Source: Skeletonema tropicum (lineage: Eukaryota > Bacillariophyta > Thalassiosirophyceae > Thalassiosirales > Thalassiosiraceae). Taken from it: DNA of 64,000 bases. Below the pieces are notes generated by a model that worked only from the letters and a program-made list of their open reading frames with translations, searched no databases and was not told the origin of the DNA. The DNA is taken from assembly GCA_037178625.1 (NCBI GenBank), contig CM074142.1:1054001-1118000 (forward strand), given 5' to 3'. Numbering within the stretch: position 1 is the first letter of the stretch; each line of letters begins with the position of its first letter. A program made the translations under genes and the position numbers. This document shows, in pieces, positions 30,980-41,110 of the stretch.

Positions 30980-33277
30980 ATGATGATGCCCTTTCCTCGA
31001 TTTTTAGTCGGCCGAGTAATCCTCCTCCTCGTGTCATCCGTCCCTTTCTTGCATGTTGCTCAGGCTTGGGAATGTTTTGCTGCTGATGGCTGGGATCTTG
31101 CTGATGCAGCCTGCTCTGTTGATGCGAACACATGGGGGAATAATGAGGTTTATGGACCAGTTGAGCAATGGTGTACGAAATATGTCACGGACATGTCCTG
31201 GTTGTTCTTTGGCCTAGAAAACTTCAATGCCGATATTTCAGGGTGGGATACCAGCTCTGTTCAGGACATGAATAACATGTTTTCGGGGGCATCTGCCTTC
31301 AATAAGGATATTTCAGAGTGGGATACCAGCTCTGTTCAGGACATGAGTAGCATGTTTTCGTCGGCATCTGCCTTCAATCAAAATCTTTCAAAATGGGATA
31401 CATCCAAAGTCACTAATATGAGAAACATGTTTCAGGCAGCATCAGCATTCAATGGAGATGTTGGAGGATGGGAAACATCCTCTGTTCAAGATATGTCGAC
31501 TATGTTTCAATCGGCGACTTCATTTGACAGGGATGTTTCTGAATGGGATATATCCTCTGTTGCAAAAATGAAGGCTATGTTTCAGTATGCATCGAAATTC
31601 AATCAATTTCTCTGCCCATGGAGGTCCGACTTCCCCTTTGGCCCCGATTCAACAGACATCTTCGATCGTTCTGGTTGTACGTACACAGATACTCCATTGT
31701 CAAGCTCTTCTTCATTTTGTGCTGGTTCATCGACTCAGTGCATGACGTGGATCAAGCCTACGCCCAAGCCGACAGCCGCTCCTTCATCCAAGCCAACAAG
31801 TGCTCCTTCAACAAATCCAACACATAAGCCAACAGCCGCTCCTTCATCCAAGCCAACAAGTGCTCCTTCAACAAATCCAACACATAAGCCAACAGCCGCT
31901 CCTTCATCCAAGCCAACAAGTGCTCCTTCAACAAATCCAACACATAAGCCAACAGCCGCTCCTTCATCCAAGCCAACAAGTCCTCCTTCACCAAATCCAA
32001 CACATAAGCCAACAGCCGCTCCTTCATCCAAGCCAACAAGTGCTCCTTCAACAAATCCAACACATAAGCCAACAGCCGCTCCTTCATCCAAGCCAACAAG
32101 TGCTCCTTCAACAAATCCAACACATAAGCCAACAGCCGCTCCTTCATCCAAGCCAACAAGTCCTCCTTCAACAAATCAAGATTCTGATAGTGCTCCCGGT
32201 CCAACACCTGTGTCTGGAGGCCCTTCAACTCCAACTCCCGGTCCAACACTGGCCATTAAAAGCTGGGCTCTTGACTTTCGCTCGTTCAGCAGCAACTTTG
32301 ATTTGAATAGCACTAATGAAATCACCCTAGAGTACGAGATCGGGGCAGGGCGTGACTTCAACATCGGCCTGTTCTCGAAAGGATGCAGTGAAGAAATCAC
32401 TAACAACGTTGTCACCCACACTAACTCTACTTCTTCCGCCGAGGATACTTCTCTTGAATACCTGCAAGTTCTTTTGGATGTGAAGAAGGATTCCATTTTG
32501 GGAAGTAACATCTGGAATGACTCGAACAAGAACGTTGAATTGTGCGTCAGCGTTGAGTTGCTCTCGGGTGATGATGTCATCAAGAGACTCAAGCGTAATT
32601 TTGGTATCGAACTTTTGTTCGGAACTGAATTTAAAACTATTGAAGATGCCAAGTTTGGTCAGATTTTCCTCGAGTCCAATCAGGCAGTTGCGCAGGTGGG
32701 AAACTACGTCGAAGCGTGCACGTGCGACAATAAGGAGTCCTTCACATGCAACCAAAATGTTCTTGGCCCTAATGATTTCTTAAACATCTGCATCAAATCT
32801 GCTGAAGAAGAAATGGAGATCGACTACCTCGATAGTCTCAAGATGGTTCAAGGAACGATGACGTTAACTATTGTTCAGGAGAAGAAACTCGTGGATAATA
32901 GTATTTCCTCAAAATCCAAAGTGCAACTCATGAATGGTGTTCACGTCGCCTCAATCATTCCTGCTAGCTTCTTCAGCTACGAAGGTGATACCGCTGGTGA
33001 AGTTTCTGGTGTTGTGTTCCTCAAGCTTAACGAGAGTCGTCGTCGTCTTGCTGTTGAGATCTCTGGACATGATTCTACTACTGTTGCTACCCGTGCCTTG
33101 CAAACTGGAAGTGCTAGCGATCAGGGAGCTGCGTTTGCCATTCAAGTCAAGTTTGAGAAAAATGAGTTTCTGGCACTGCAGGCACTTGCCAACGGTGCCG
33201 TGTACGATGTAATGTCTGGGTTCATCATTTTTGCCTCCGCCTTTGGATTTGCTGTCGCATTTATGATGATGTGGTAG
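30980..33277 (+). CDS. BspA-like (DUF285) repeat surface protein with Pro-Thr linker
   Basis: From the ATG at 30980 the product is 765 aa. Residues 1-29 are a signal peptide (VILLLVSSVPFLHVAQA). Five to six repeats of about 25 residues follow, of the form ADISGWDTSSVQDMNNMF / SASAFN, the BspA-like or DUF285 leucine-rich-type repeat common in diatom and haptophyte surface proteins. Next is a linker of seven 20-residue units around KPTAAPSSKPTSAPSTNPTH, encoded by a 60-bp minisatellite. A C-terminal ectodomain of about 330 residues contains Cys pairs, and the protein ends in a hydrophobic segment (SGFIIFASAFGFAVAFMMMW) with no cytoplasmic tail, suggesting a GPI-anchor signal. A cell-wall or adhesion protein is inferred. 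Confidence 0.8.
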   Translation: MMMPFPRFLVGRVILLLVSSVPFLHVAQAWECFAADGWDLADAACSVDANTWGNNEVYGPVEQWCTKYVTDMSWLFFGLENFNADISGWDTSSVQDMNNMFSGASAFNKDISEWDTSSVQDMSSMFSSASAFNQNLSKWDTSKVTNMRNMFQAASAFNGDVGGWETSSVQDMSTMFQSATSFDRDVSEWDISSVAKMKAMFQYASKFNQFLCPWRSDFPFGPDSTDIFDRSGCTYTDTPLSSSSSFCAGSSTQCMTWIKPTPKPTAAPSSKPTSAPSTNPTHKPTAAPSSKPTSAPSTNPTHKPTAAPSSKPTSAPSTNPTHKPTAAPSSKPTSPPSPNPTHKPTAAPSSKPTSAPSTNPTHKPTAAPSSKPTSAPSTNPTHKPTAAPSSKPTSPPSTNQDSDSAPGPTPVSGGPSTPTPGPTLAIKSWALDFRSFSSNFDLNSTNEITLEYEIGAGRDFNIGLFSKGCSEEITNNVVTHTNSTSSAEDTSLEYLQVLLDVKKDSILGSNIWNDSNKNVELCVSVELLSGDDVIKRLKRNFGIELLFGTEFKTIEDAKFGQIFLESNQAVAQVGNYVEACTCDNKESFTCNQNVLGPNDFLNICIKSAEEEMEIDYLDSLKMVQGTMTLTIVQEKKLVDNSISSKSKVQLMNGVHVASIIPASFFSYEGDTAGEVSGVVFLKLNESRRRLAVEISGHDSTTVATRALQTGSASDQGAAFAIQVKFEKNEFLALQALANGAVYDVMSGFIIFASAFGFAVAFMMMW
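31751..32178 (+). repeat. 60-bp coding minisatellite, about seven copies
   Basis: Units are nearly identical (CCAACAGCCGCTCCTTCATC, then CAAGCCAACAAG, GCTCCTTCAACAAATCC). One copy near 31981 carries TCCTCCTTCACC, and the last copy is partial. It encodes the Pro/Thr/Ser linker of the BspA-like protein; near-identity implies recent unequal exchange or gene conversion. Confidence 0.95.
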
Positions 33278-33884
33278 GGCATTTATGATGCGGTAGATTC
33301 TATGTACAAGATTAGCGTGTGCAGATGCTTCGAGCAAATATTAGGAGGATGAATTGTTCGTATCGATCAAGATTTTTTTCGTATTGATCGGTTTGCTCGT
33401 TGTAATTATAAGTGTAGTGTAGGAACACGAATAATAGCAGACACAACCTTCATCTTCTAATCGTCTCTTGACCTGTCTCTTTCTACTCACTTTCATTTGG
33501 TACGAGTAAAAGTCAATAATAAGCTGACATTCAGATTCAGCTCTCGATCTACTTATTGATCAACTTCCTCATAGAAATTTGCTCGTCTTTGTCGAATGCG
33601 ATCATCTAAACACGCAATAGTATAATTTGTCATGCTTCTCGGTGGAAGGTTTCCTTGTGTCGACACATACTTATTCAGGAGGAGTAGCTACTAAGTAAGT
33701 AGTATGGGATCATCAATGATCATGATGTACTTGCTCTACTTGGGTACCTATGAGGTGCTTGAAAAGTCTGAGGTAGATCACGTACAGGTCTATCAGTCGA
33801 TTCCTCGAAACGCTCAATTTTGAGCTAGAGATACAACAGATGATGTTCTAATTTAATTCTACTGCTAATCCTAATCCCCTATGC
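33278..33884. other. Convergent intergenic, nothing recognised
   Basis: 3' flanks of the BspA-like gene and the minus-strand Cys-rich gene. No frame or repeat of note. Confidence 0.4.
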
Positions 33885-36377
33885 CTAGCACCCCCCAGAG
33901 TTTTCACAACAATTCCTTTCGGACAACCAATAGAAATTTGAAGTGCAACATTTTCGAACAGATTTTTCTGCGAATGATATTTCCCATTCTTCCATTTCAC
34001 CTTTTATTCCTTCGACGCACTTTCCATCTTGAGGAAAATACAATGTCTCAGTCGAAGAGCACCCACCCAAGCCAGCAGCACTGCAGCACGAAGTATATAC
34101 GTAAGAAAATCTCTTTTCGCAGCATTCTTCCAAGGACCCAAATGTATCATTGAGTTCCCAATCATCCATCTCTTTCTCTACCTTTTTTGCACAATTGAAA
34201 TCCACCCAATTTGGCACGAAGAACACCGTTGTAGAACCTCCAGTGGTCGGTCCCACGCAACCTTTCACATCATACGGAAACCACTGCTCACAGCAATCTC
34301 GCTTAGAGTCTGAAAAGTATATGCCGTAATTTCGATTCATGTATGCTGGGACCTTTCCGCCATTCTTACAAGTGTCATCACCGAATACCCAATTTGGCCA
34401 CCAGCCACGAGACGGCACACCAGTTGTACTTTCATGATACATTGCAAAAATACTGAATCGAGTCCTTCGATGCAAAGAAGCTTTGACTTTGGTTGCTACC
34501 TCATCTTTAACGCAATTGTTACTATCGCAGCCAAAAAAGTCCTCTTCGGAGATGATACTGTCAGCTTTAGCTTGAATATCCGAAGCTACGTCAGCATACA
34601 AGATAATATCCAATGTAACTGACTTTGCATCACTGTCTCTACTAGTCACTTTGACTTTGGATCCTTCATCTATGATCCCCCTTCCTACGAGTACTTCATA
34701 CATTGCCTTCTCTATGAGAGGGTCATGGGTATCATTTAAAGCATCATCCTGAACACGATATGGCGAGTAGGCGTAACCCAGCTTTCCTTCTATGGTAACC
34801 TTGGCAACAGGAATTTCAGTTGTGGCCGTCACAGTATTTACATCAATTTGGTACCCACTATTAAACGCAGATTCAATAGAAGACCCGCTCGCTTCAGAAT
34901 AAGCATTGGAAACAGTAGCATCCCTCGTTGCATCTGCGGCAAGTGAAGTCTCAATACTCGACGCTTCTGCCACCGCATCTGAAGGCGAGTCAGCGGTTAT
35001 GAAGATTTCGTACGTAATCTTTCCATCCACCATACTGGTGACCTTAGTAAGATAAAAGAATCCTTCTGATTCGAGTGTTGTCTTGAGTGCGGCTTGAAAT
35101 AATGAGATGGCCAGGGCTTTTTGAGCAGCATCAAACGAAGAAGAGTCGAATCCAGTGACCGACAGCTCTCCTTCAACGGTAAGTGAAGTGGCATAAATGA
35201 GAGGATCTTCATCCGTCCTCGGATCCTTAAAGTTCTCAACAAGTCCCATCGTGTCACCGTCTACCGCAATCTGTTCAAGTTGTGGTACGATTGGGCTTTC
35301 ACCTGTTGCATTCACGATATCTTGTGTCATACTACCTTTCGCATAGTTCAACAAACTCTGAAATGTCGAGTCAAATAACGCCTGGACGGATGCATCGTCA
35401 GTGCAGCTTGAGCTGGAACATTCCACGAAAGCAAGAACAAGGATGAACTGGTTCCCCTCCACTGTTTGACCCCCACATTTAATTGTTCCAGAAGCAACAT
35501 CATTCTCAATGGTAAGGCCTGCGAATCCCACCACCGAAATGGTTGTGTCACTTGGCATAGCGGAGGCCGTGGCATCCTGAATCCGAATTGCCATGAGGTG
35601 TGCATCTTGACAGTTTGTTGGCAGAACAATACCGGGCAAATCGATAGTGTATTTGAATTCTATAACTTTCACACTGTTCTGAATACAGCCGTACTCATCC
35701 CAAAATCTGTATGAAACGGAACGAAAGAGAACGAATGAGGTTACACAAAGGCATACAGTACTATTTTTGCATAATCAACTTTACTCACACTTGTTCTTTA
35801 CAGCATTCCTCCAATGTGTCGAATGCAACATGGTAGTCATCTTGGGCTCCGCCTTTTGCACAAGTTGCTGAAGATCCATCTCGATAGTATACAGGATCGT
35901 TACTTCCCATGCACTGTCTCACTCGCCAGGGAAAATGGAGCACTGTAGAGATGTGGGATGGGGGAAAGGAGGACGTACTGTGAGATGACGCGAACAAAAA
36001 ATGTAACGAACATGGTATGAAAGTAGAAGTGTTGTCCTTACAGCAGCATTCTTCTTTATCCTCCAAAAGGAAATTCGCACCCTTCAGTGTCAGCATATAA
36101 TCTGGCATGTTATTGTCGTTGACACACCTCTGCCCATCATTGGACCAATCTGGGTAATACAACGCCTTCGTCGGAGAATAAGATGGGCTAGTGGAAGGCA
36201 CATGGGTGGGCTGTGTTTCACAGAATTATATGATTCAAAGGTGAGACATGTTGGGTGAAACAGATAGACTCAATTTTGGCATCAGAATGATACGCGGCAA
36301 CGACAACTCAATTGAGATATGAACTTACTTCCTTGGTGGGTGAAGATCCGGACGATTCATTTACGAGGAGAGATAAC
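33885..36377 (-). pseudogene. Cys-rich secreted protein gene split by a retrotransposon (main part)
   Basis: Minus-strand exons are the 3' part of exon 1 (36377-36329), exon 2 (36210-36042), exon 3 (35942-35789) and exon 4 (35706-33885). All junctions are GT-AG and the reading frame is continuous (phases 0, 1 and 2). The product carries Cys-rich units of the form YYPDWSNDGQRCVND, PDYM, ECC, FPW and C at both ends: one unit in exons 2-3 and about three near the C-terminus (WWPNWVFGDDTCKNG, FVPNWVDFNCAKK, YFPQDGKCVEGIKG). The middle 400 residues are Ser/Asp/Ala-rich with repeated beta-type segments. Such repeats occur in diatom extracellular proteins; the exact role is unknown. The first 36 codons lie beyond the retrotransposon at 41111-41217, so this allele should not make the normal N-terminus. 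Confidence 0.7.
36373..36377. repeat. Target-site duplication ATAAC (left)
   Basis: ATAAC directly precedes the 5' LTR and recurs at 41106-41110 directly after the 3' LTR, a 5-bp duplication typical of Ty3/gypsy integration. Confidence 0.9.
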
Positions 36378-36626
36378 TGTCACACCTACGTAGTGTCGGA
36401 CATCAATCAAATTCATATTTATGTTATCTGGTTTCTCGTTTCTCAATATGTTTCGGAATGCTTTATCTGGTTTCTCGTTTCTCAATATGTTTCGGAATCC
36501 TCCATCGCCAATGAAAGCAACCGAATCCAAAAACGTTGATCGTTTCCTTTATATTTTAAGTCATAATAATTCTATTCGTTACATCTATTGATCAATAATA
36601 AGCTCAATTGTTAGCTAGATTGGACA
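36378..36626 (+). repeat. 5' LTR
   Basis: Starts TGTCACACCTACGTAG and ends GCTAGATTGGACA. Contains an internal direct repeat of about 40 bp (two copies of TTATCTGGTTTCTCGTTTCT through TTTCGGAAT). Confidence 0.95.
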
Positions 36627-36677
36627 CAGTATTAATACTCCCATATAAACCAACCAAGAAGAAAAACTACGTACAAA

Positions 36678-37763
36678 ATGAATACCTACAAATCAAAGAA
36701 CGCATGGTTGTTTCACACCAGGTACGCTCGGAACGAACTCACCTCCAAAAGTGCAGCAGCGCTCAGGGAGATGCCTCGTTTCGGAAGTAAAAGGATCTAT
36801 GGACTTCGCCCAGATGGAAGCAAGATTGAGGAAGACTTCATTGTGTTCAGGGATAACGCACCTAGTACGGAACTTGAACATTACTTGGGCCAAGCCGAAT
36901 CCTACGTCAACATGGCGGATGAATGTCAATGGGCCCCAGCCACTCGCTTCGCCAACTACGGGAAGCTTCTCGATGGACCTGCAAAGAACACGTGGAGGAA
37001 GCTGATGGATGAGGGACATGACTACTGGGATAACAATAATCAAGCGACCGATCAGGACTTCGTGGATGCTCTTGGTGCCTATTTCATCATGTGGACAAAA
37101 CATCCTAACCCCGGTGATGCCTTCGATCAGCACATCCTTCGCATCCAGTACAAACACCAGAAGGAATTCAACCTACCAGTCAAACCAAGCAACTTCGTGG
37201 ATCGAATGTCAGAACTTTGGAGATACAGTGAGATGATGCCTCGTATAGGAGCGCAATGTTCCGATATGCAAAAGACTACTGCTCTGATGCTTGGTCTCCC
37301 CGAGGAGGCCAAAGATTTCCTCCAAGATGAGAAGGACGTTGATGTTTATGACCTCCAAGGTAATGGTAACAACGCCCTTGTATGGACCGACGTAATGGAG
37401 TATCTAGAGGCCTGGTGGTCTCGAGATTACGGCAAGGAAGTCCGAAAGAAGTATCAACAGCAAGAAGAGAAGAAGAGGAAGAGGAAGGATGACGACGATG
37501 ACGATGAAGCCGATGGAGATGGAGGCCAAGATCGACGTCAACGGAAGAAGAAGAAGAATAACCGCAATAAGAGCGGTCGCAATGGCAATGGGAACAACAG
37601 TAACAACACCAACAACGGCAAGGAGTTCCACTCCAAGCAATGTTCAATTCATCCTGATCACAACCATAAGTGGAAAGACTGTATCTATTGTTTCAACGGG
37701 TCTAATTTCAAGAAGGAGCTTGCTGAGAAGTTCTATCAAGGCAAAACCGGTTATCTACGTTAG
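36678..37763 (+). CDS. Gag-like polyprotein segment of the retrotransposon
   Basis: 361 aa. The N-terminal two thirds look like a Ty3/gypsy capsid (WAPATRFANYGKLLDGPAKN, FDQHILRIQYKHQKEFNLPV). A very basic and acidic stretch (KKRKRKDDDDDDEADGDGG, RRQRKKKKNNRNKSG) follows, then a Cys/His cluster (QCSIHPDHNHKWKDC) that replaces a standard CCHC knuckle. It ends at a TAG (37761-37763), after which the same frame continues directly as pol. Confidence 0.85.
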   Translation: MNTYKSKNAWLFHTRYARNELTSKSAAALREMPRFGSKRIYGLRPDGSKIEEDFIVFRDNAPSTELEHYLGQAESYVNMADECQWAPATRFANYGKLLDGPAKNTWRKLMDEGHDYWDNNNQATDQDFVDALGAYFIMWTKHPNPGDAFDQHILRIQYKHQKEFNLPVKPSNFVDRMSELWRYSEMMPRIGAQCSDMQKTTALMLGLPEEAKDFLQDEKDVDVYDLQGNGNNALVWTDVMEYLEAWWSRDYGKEVRKKYQQQEEKKRKRKDDDDDDEADGDGGQDRRQRKKKKNNRNKSGRNGNGNNSNNTNNGKEFHSKQCSIHPDHNHKWKDCIYCFNGSNFKKELAEKFYQGKTGYLR

Positions 37764-37795
37764 TTGGCAAAAGCATTCATCAACATAATGAAAGT
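37745..37795 (+). repeat. 51-bp segment shared with the 29-30 kb inverted-repeat cluster
   Basis: These 51 bp, starting AACCGGTTATCTACG and ending AACATAATGAAAGT, are identical to the reversed arm of the foldback cluster (for example 29418-29468). They contain the TAG that ends gag, and their length is a multiple of three, so adding or removing them would not change the pol frame. Confidence 0.9.
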
Positions 37796-40700
37796 TCCAG
37801 ATACAGTCGTTGAATCTTACGGCAATGAACTAGTCGATTTGGGAGCAGCATTGCAGCTACCAAGCATTTGTGACAAACGAGTCAAGCAATTTGGGGCGAT
37901 CCTCGAGTCATTTCAGTTCAGTGACCCTCAGATCACCTTCCAAGTAGATTCAAAAGGCAGAACAGTCCCTATGGCAACTGCATACGCTATGGTCAAGTCA
38001 GTCAATGGAGTCGAATCCAATCGCTTCCTCAAGTGCCTTTTTGACACCGGTGGCAGCGTATCGATGGCTCACCGGAGTGTTTTACCACCCGGAGCAGCCC
38101 TTCTTCAACCATCAAAAACAACAATATGTAATACCATTGCAGGCAACTATGCACCAGTTGGATCCCTCCTCGGTGAAGGAATCAAGTTCCCTGAATTCGA
38201 TGCCAACCTCACCGTTGACAGTCAAGAGTTCCTCGTCTTTGACGCCAAGTGTTCGTTTGATTTGATACTTGGTAATGATTTCCTGCGGAAGATAGGTCTA
38301 ATAGTTGATTACGAAAGACTCGAGCTCGGGTGGCAGGGCAAGCGCATTCCAATGAACTCCAACTTTACAAAGGAGCGACTAAGTGCAGCAATCGATGGAT
38401 GCATCATTGAAGATGAAGATGACGATCTGAACTACCTCGACTCTTTCGCTACGTCAATTGCTGATTCAACCTATGACGAGATAAATGTGGATGAGGTCAT
38501 CAAAGAGAATTGTCAGCATCTGTCTCCGACTCAGCGCCAGGACCTCAGCGAGATGTTACGCAAGCATTACAAGCTCTTCGACGGCAAGCTTCATGTCTAC
38601 AAAGGAGCCAAGATGGATATTGAATTACAACCAGGAGCACAACCAGTTTTTCGGCGGCCTTACCCTACTCCTCGAGTCCATATGGAAACATTCAAGAAGG
38701 AGTTGCTGCGTCTCATCGACATAGGTGTTCTTGAAAGAGTCTCTGGCCCGTCTGCATGGGGACTGCCTTCGTTTATTGTTCCCAAGAAAGATGGCAAAGT
38801 TCGTTTCATAGCAGATCTACGTGAGCTCAATAAGGTCATCAAACCCAAGGATTATACTCTCCCTATCATCCAGGACCTGATCCGAAAGCGTTCGGGATTC
38901 CAGTACATGACGAAACTTGATTTGAGCATGATGTTCTATTCGTTTGAATTGACGGACAAAGCTAAGGACCTCACCACTATATCAACACCGTTCGGTCTCT
39001 TTCGTTGGACGAGAGCTCCTATGGGTCTCCGCAACTCTCCGGCATTTGCGCAGTCAGTTATTGAGGAAGTTCTTCGAGATTTAGATGACGTTGAAGTTTA
39101 CATTGATGACATCGCCATATGGTCAGATACTTGGGAAGACCATACACGCACCCTCAACGAAGTGTTCAGGCGCCTTGAAGAGGCAGGGTTTAGTGTTAAC
39201 CCTTTGAAGTGCGAATTCGGTATTGCAGAAGGGGACTTCCTTGGTCATTGGGTCTCCAAGGATGGCATTCAACCTTGGCAGAAGAAAGTTCAAGCGGTTC
39301 TTGATTTGAAACGGCCTACCAACGCTAGCGAAGTGCGAACGCTTGTGGGCCTCATCAACTGGTATCGTGACTTCTGGCCTCGACGAAGCCATCTCCTCTC
39401 TCCGTTCACTCAACTTATCCGCGGTATTCAGAAGAAGAAAGCACCGATCGTTTGGACTCCAGAATTAGAGAAAGTTTTTCAGGAAGTGAAGCAAGTTATT
39501 GCAAGTGATGCTTTGTGTGCCTACCCCAACCACAATGAGCCTTTTGAAGTCTACACGGACAGTTCTGATTATCAACTGGGAGCAGCCATACTTCAAGGCG
39601 GGCGCCCTGTTGCGTATTACTCCAAAAGACTCTCGGCGGCACAGTCTCGATACACAACGATGGAGAAGGAGCTCCTGGCAATCGTCAGCACTCTCACGGA
39701 ATATCGTACCATGCTATTTGGAGCAAAGATCAAAATCTTCACTGACCATCGCAACCTTACATTCTCTAACTTGAACAGTCAGAGAGTCCTTCGTTGGAGA
39801 TGTTTCCTCGAATCTTTTCATGCCGAATGGTTCTATCATCCAGGCAGAGCAAAGGCAGTTACTTATGCACTTTCCAAGTTCTATCATCCCCAATTAGCAG
39901 CCCGAATAGCAGCCTTTTCGTGCGATGTTTGTCAGCGCACAAAGATTGGCCAACGCGGCTATGGCCATTTCCCTCCACGTCAAGTACAAGATCTCAATCC
40001 ATGGAAGCAATGTGACGTAGACCTTGTGGGCCCGTGGTATGTCAAAACATCAGGACGACACGGTAAAGCCTATGAGTTCTATGCCCTGACGGCAATCGAT
40101 CGTGCCACTGGTTACCCAGATGCCATCATGATCAAGCGCAAGACTAGCGAAAACGTAGCTCGCAAGTTCAATGAATTATGGCTCTCAAGATATCCAAGAC
40201 CCGAAGTTTGCGCTCATGATCAAGGTGGTGAATTTATTGGACCTCAGTTCCAGCGGTTGTTGCACGATGCTGGTATTGCATCAGCCCCATCGACAGCTCG
40301 TAACCCCCAAAGCAATGCGATCATCGAACGCCTGCATCTTACCATGGGAAACTCCATTCGAGCTCAACTTTCCAATCACAACCCTCGCACCTTGACTGAA
40401 GCCGAAGACTTGATGGGAACAATCTTATCTGATACTCTCAGTTCTATCCGTGCAACCCCGTCGCAATCTACTGGGTATGCCCCAGCAGCACTGGCCTTTG
40501 GACGCGATATGATCTTCAACCTTCCAGTTCAATATGATATGAACGAGATCAACCTTCGCCGCCAACGCCGTGTCGACAAGGATGCCAAACGACTCAACGC
40601 CAAGCGGTACAGCTACGATTATCGCGTTGGAGAACAAGTCATGAAGAAGATCTTCGATCCTGCCAAACTCGATGATCGTTGGAAGGGCCCCTTCACTATC

Positions 40701-40835
40701 ACAAGAATCCATGTCAATGGTAACATCACTATTCAACTCACCCAACATCTACAAGAGCGTCTCAACATCCGACGCGTCAAGCCCTACAGGCAACCTACAC
40801 CTCAAGTCTTACAACAAATCGTTGCGCCCTCTTAG
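37764..40835 (+). CDS. Pol polyprotein (protease, RT, RNase H, integrase)
   Basis: 1023 codons in the same frame as gag with no ATG at the start, so expression needs UAG readthrough or another start. Protease: CLFDTGGSVSMAH (DTG). Reverse transcriptase: FIADLRELNKVI, APMGLRNSPAFAQ and the active-site YIDD. RNase H: VYTDSSDYQLGAAI, YTTMEKELLAIV, IFTDHRNL. Integrase: zinc-binding remnant CDVCQRTK, then D (CDVDLVGPW), D (HDQGGEF) and E (NAIIERLH) with 35 residues between the last two. Between RNase H (VTYALSKF) and CDVCQ only about 20 residues remain, so the connecting region and the HH half of the integrase zinc finger seem to be missing. No chromodomain is evident at the C-terminus. Confidence 0.9.
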   Translation: MAKAFINIMKVPDTVVESYGNELVDLGAALQLPSICDKRVKQFGAILESFQFSDPQITFQVDSKGRTVPMATAYAMVKSVNGVESNRFLKCLFDTGGSVSMAHRSVLPPGAALLQPSKTTICNTIAGNYAPVGSLLGEGIKFPEFDANLTVDSQEFLVFDAKCSFDLILGNDFLRKIGLIVDYERLELGWQGKRIPMNSNFTKERLSAAIDGCIIEDEDDDLNYLDSFATSIADSTYDEINVDEVIKENCQHLSPTQRQDLSEMLRKHYKLFDGKLHVYKGAKMDIELQPGAQPVFRRPYPTPRVHMETFKKELLRLIDIGVLERVSGPSAWGLPSFIVPKKDGKVRFIADLRELNKVIKPKDYTLPIIQDLIRKRSGFQYMTKLDLSMMFYSFELTDKAKDLTTISTPFGLFRWTRAPMGLRNSPAFAQSVIEEVLRDLDDVEVYIDDIAIWSDTWEDHTRTLNEVFRRLEEAGFSVNPLKCEFGIAEGDFLGHWVSKDGIQPWQKKVQAVLDLKRPTNASEVRTLVGLINWYRDFWPRRSHLLSPFTQLIRGIQKKKAPIVWTPELEKVFQEVKQVIASDALCAYPNHNEPFEVYTDSSDYQLGAAILQGGRPVAYYSKRLSAAQSRYTTMEKELLAIVSTLTEYRTMLFGAKIKIFTDHRNLTFSNLNSQRVLRWRCFLESFHAEWFYHPGRAKAVTYALSKFYHPQLAARIAAFSCDVCQRTKIGQRGYGHFPPRQVQDLNPWKQCDVDLVGPWYVKTSGRHGKAYEFYALTAIDRATGYPDAIMIKRKTSENVARKFNELWLSRYPRPEVCAHDQGGEFIGPQFQRLLHDAGIASAPSTARNPQSNAIIERLHLTMGNSIRAQLSNHNPRTLTEAEDLMGTILSDTLSSIRATPSQSTGYAPAALAFGRDMIFNLPVQYDMNEINLRRQRRVDKDAKRLNAKRYSYDYRVGEQVMKKIFDPAKLDDRWKGPFTITRIHVNGNITIQLTQHLQERLNIRRVKPYRQPTPQVLQQIVAPS

Positions 40836-40846
40836 GAGGGGTAGAA

Positions 40847-41105
40847 TGTCACACCTACGTAGTGTCGGACATCAATCAAATTCATATTTATGTTATCTGG
40901 TTTCTCGTTTCTCAATATGTTTCGGAATGCTTTATCTGGTTTCTCGTTTCTCAATATGTTTCGGAATCCTCCATCGCCAATGAAAGCAACCGAATCCAAA
41001 AACGTTGATCGTTTCCTTTATATTTTAAGAGATTTTAAGTCATAATAATTCTATTCGTTACATCTATTGATCAATAATAAGCTCAATTGTTAGCTAGATT
41101 GGACA
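40847..41105 (+). repeat. 3' LTR
   Basis: Matches the 5' LTR throughout, apart from an extra 10 bp (GAGATTTTAA) created by a tandem duplication. Confidence 0.95.
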
Positions 41106-41110
41106 ATAAC
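41106..41110. repeat. Target-site duplication ATAAC (right)
   Basis: Second copy of the 5-bp duplication flanking the retrotransposon. Confidence 0.9.

Larger units (their letters stand above)
36378..41105 (+). mobile_element. Ty3/gypsy LTR retrotransposon, 4.7 kb, young insertion
   Basis: Complete boundaries are visible: LTRs of 249 bp (36378-36626) and 259 bp (40847-41105), each TG...CA, with a 5-bp duplication ATAAC on both sides. The LTRs appear identical except for a 10-bp tandem duplication (GAGATTTTAA, about 41027) in the right one, so integration was recent. gag and pol fill the interior in the order Gag, protease, RT, RNase H, integrase, which defines Ty3/gypsy. A purine-rich tract (AGGAGGGGTAGAA) precedes the 3' LTR. 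The sequence after the 5' LTR (CAGTATTAATACTCC) is not an obvious tRNA-complementary primer site. Pol appears shortened between RNase H and integrase. Confidence 0.95.

Noticed and set aside
31735..32306. Overlapping frames across the Pro-Thr linker
   Set aside because: A 60-bp repeat is a multiple of three, so all frames stay open; only the plus frame joined to the signal peptide and BspA-like repeats is supported.
32517..32783. Alternative plus-strand frame within the BspA-like gene
   Set aside because: It is out of frame with the supported protein and has no independent features.
36600..36680. Classical tRNA primer-binding site after the 5' LTR
   Set aside because: The bases following the LTR do not start with TGG and show no obvious match to a tRNA 3' end, so none is annotated.
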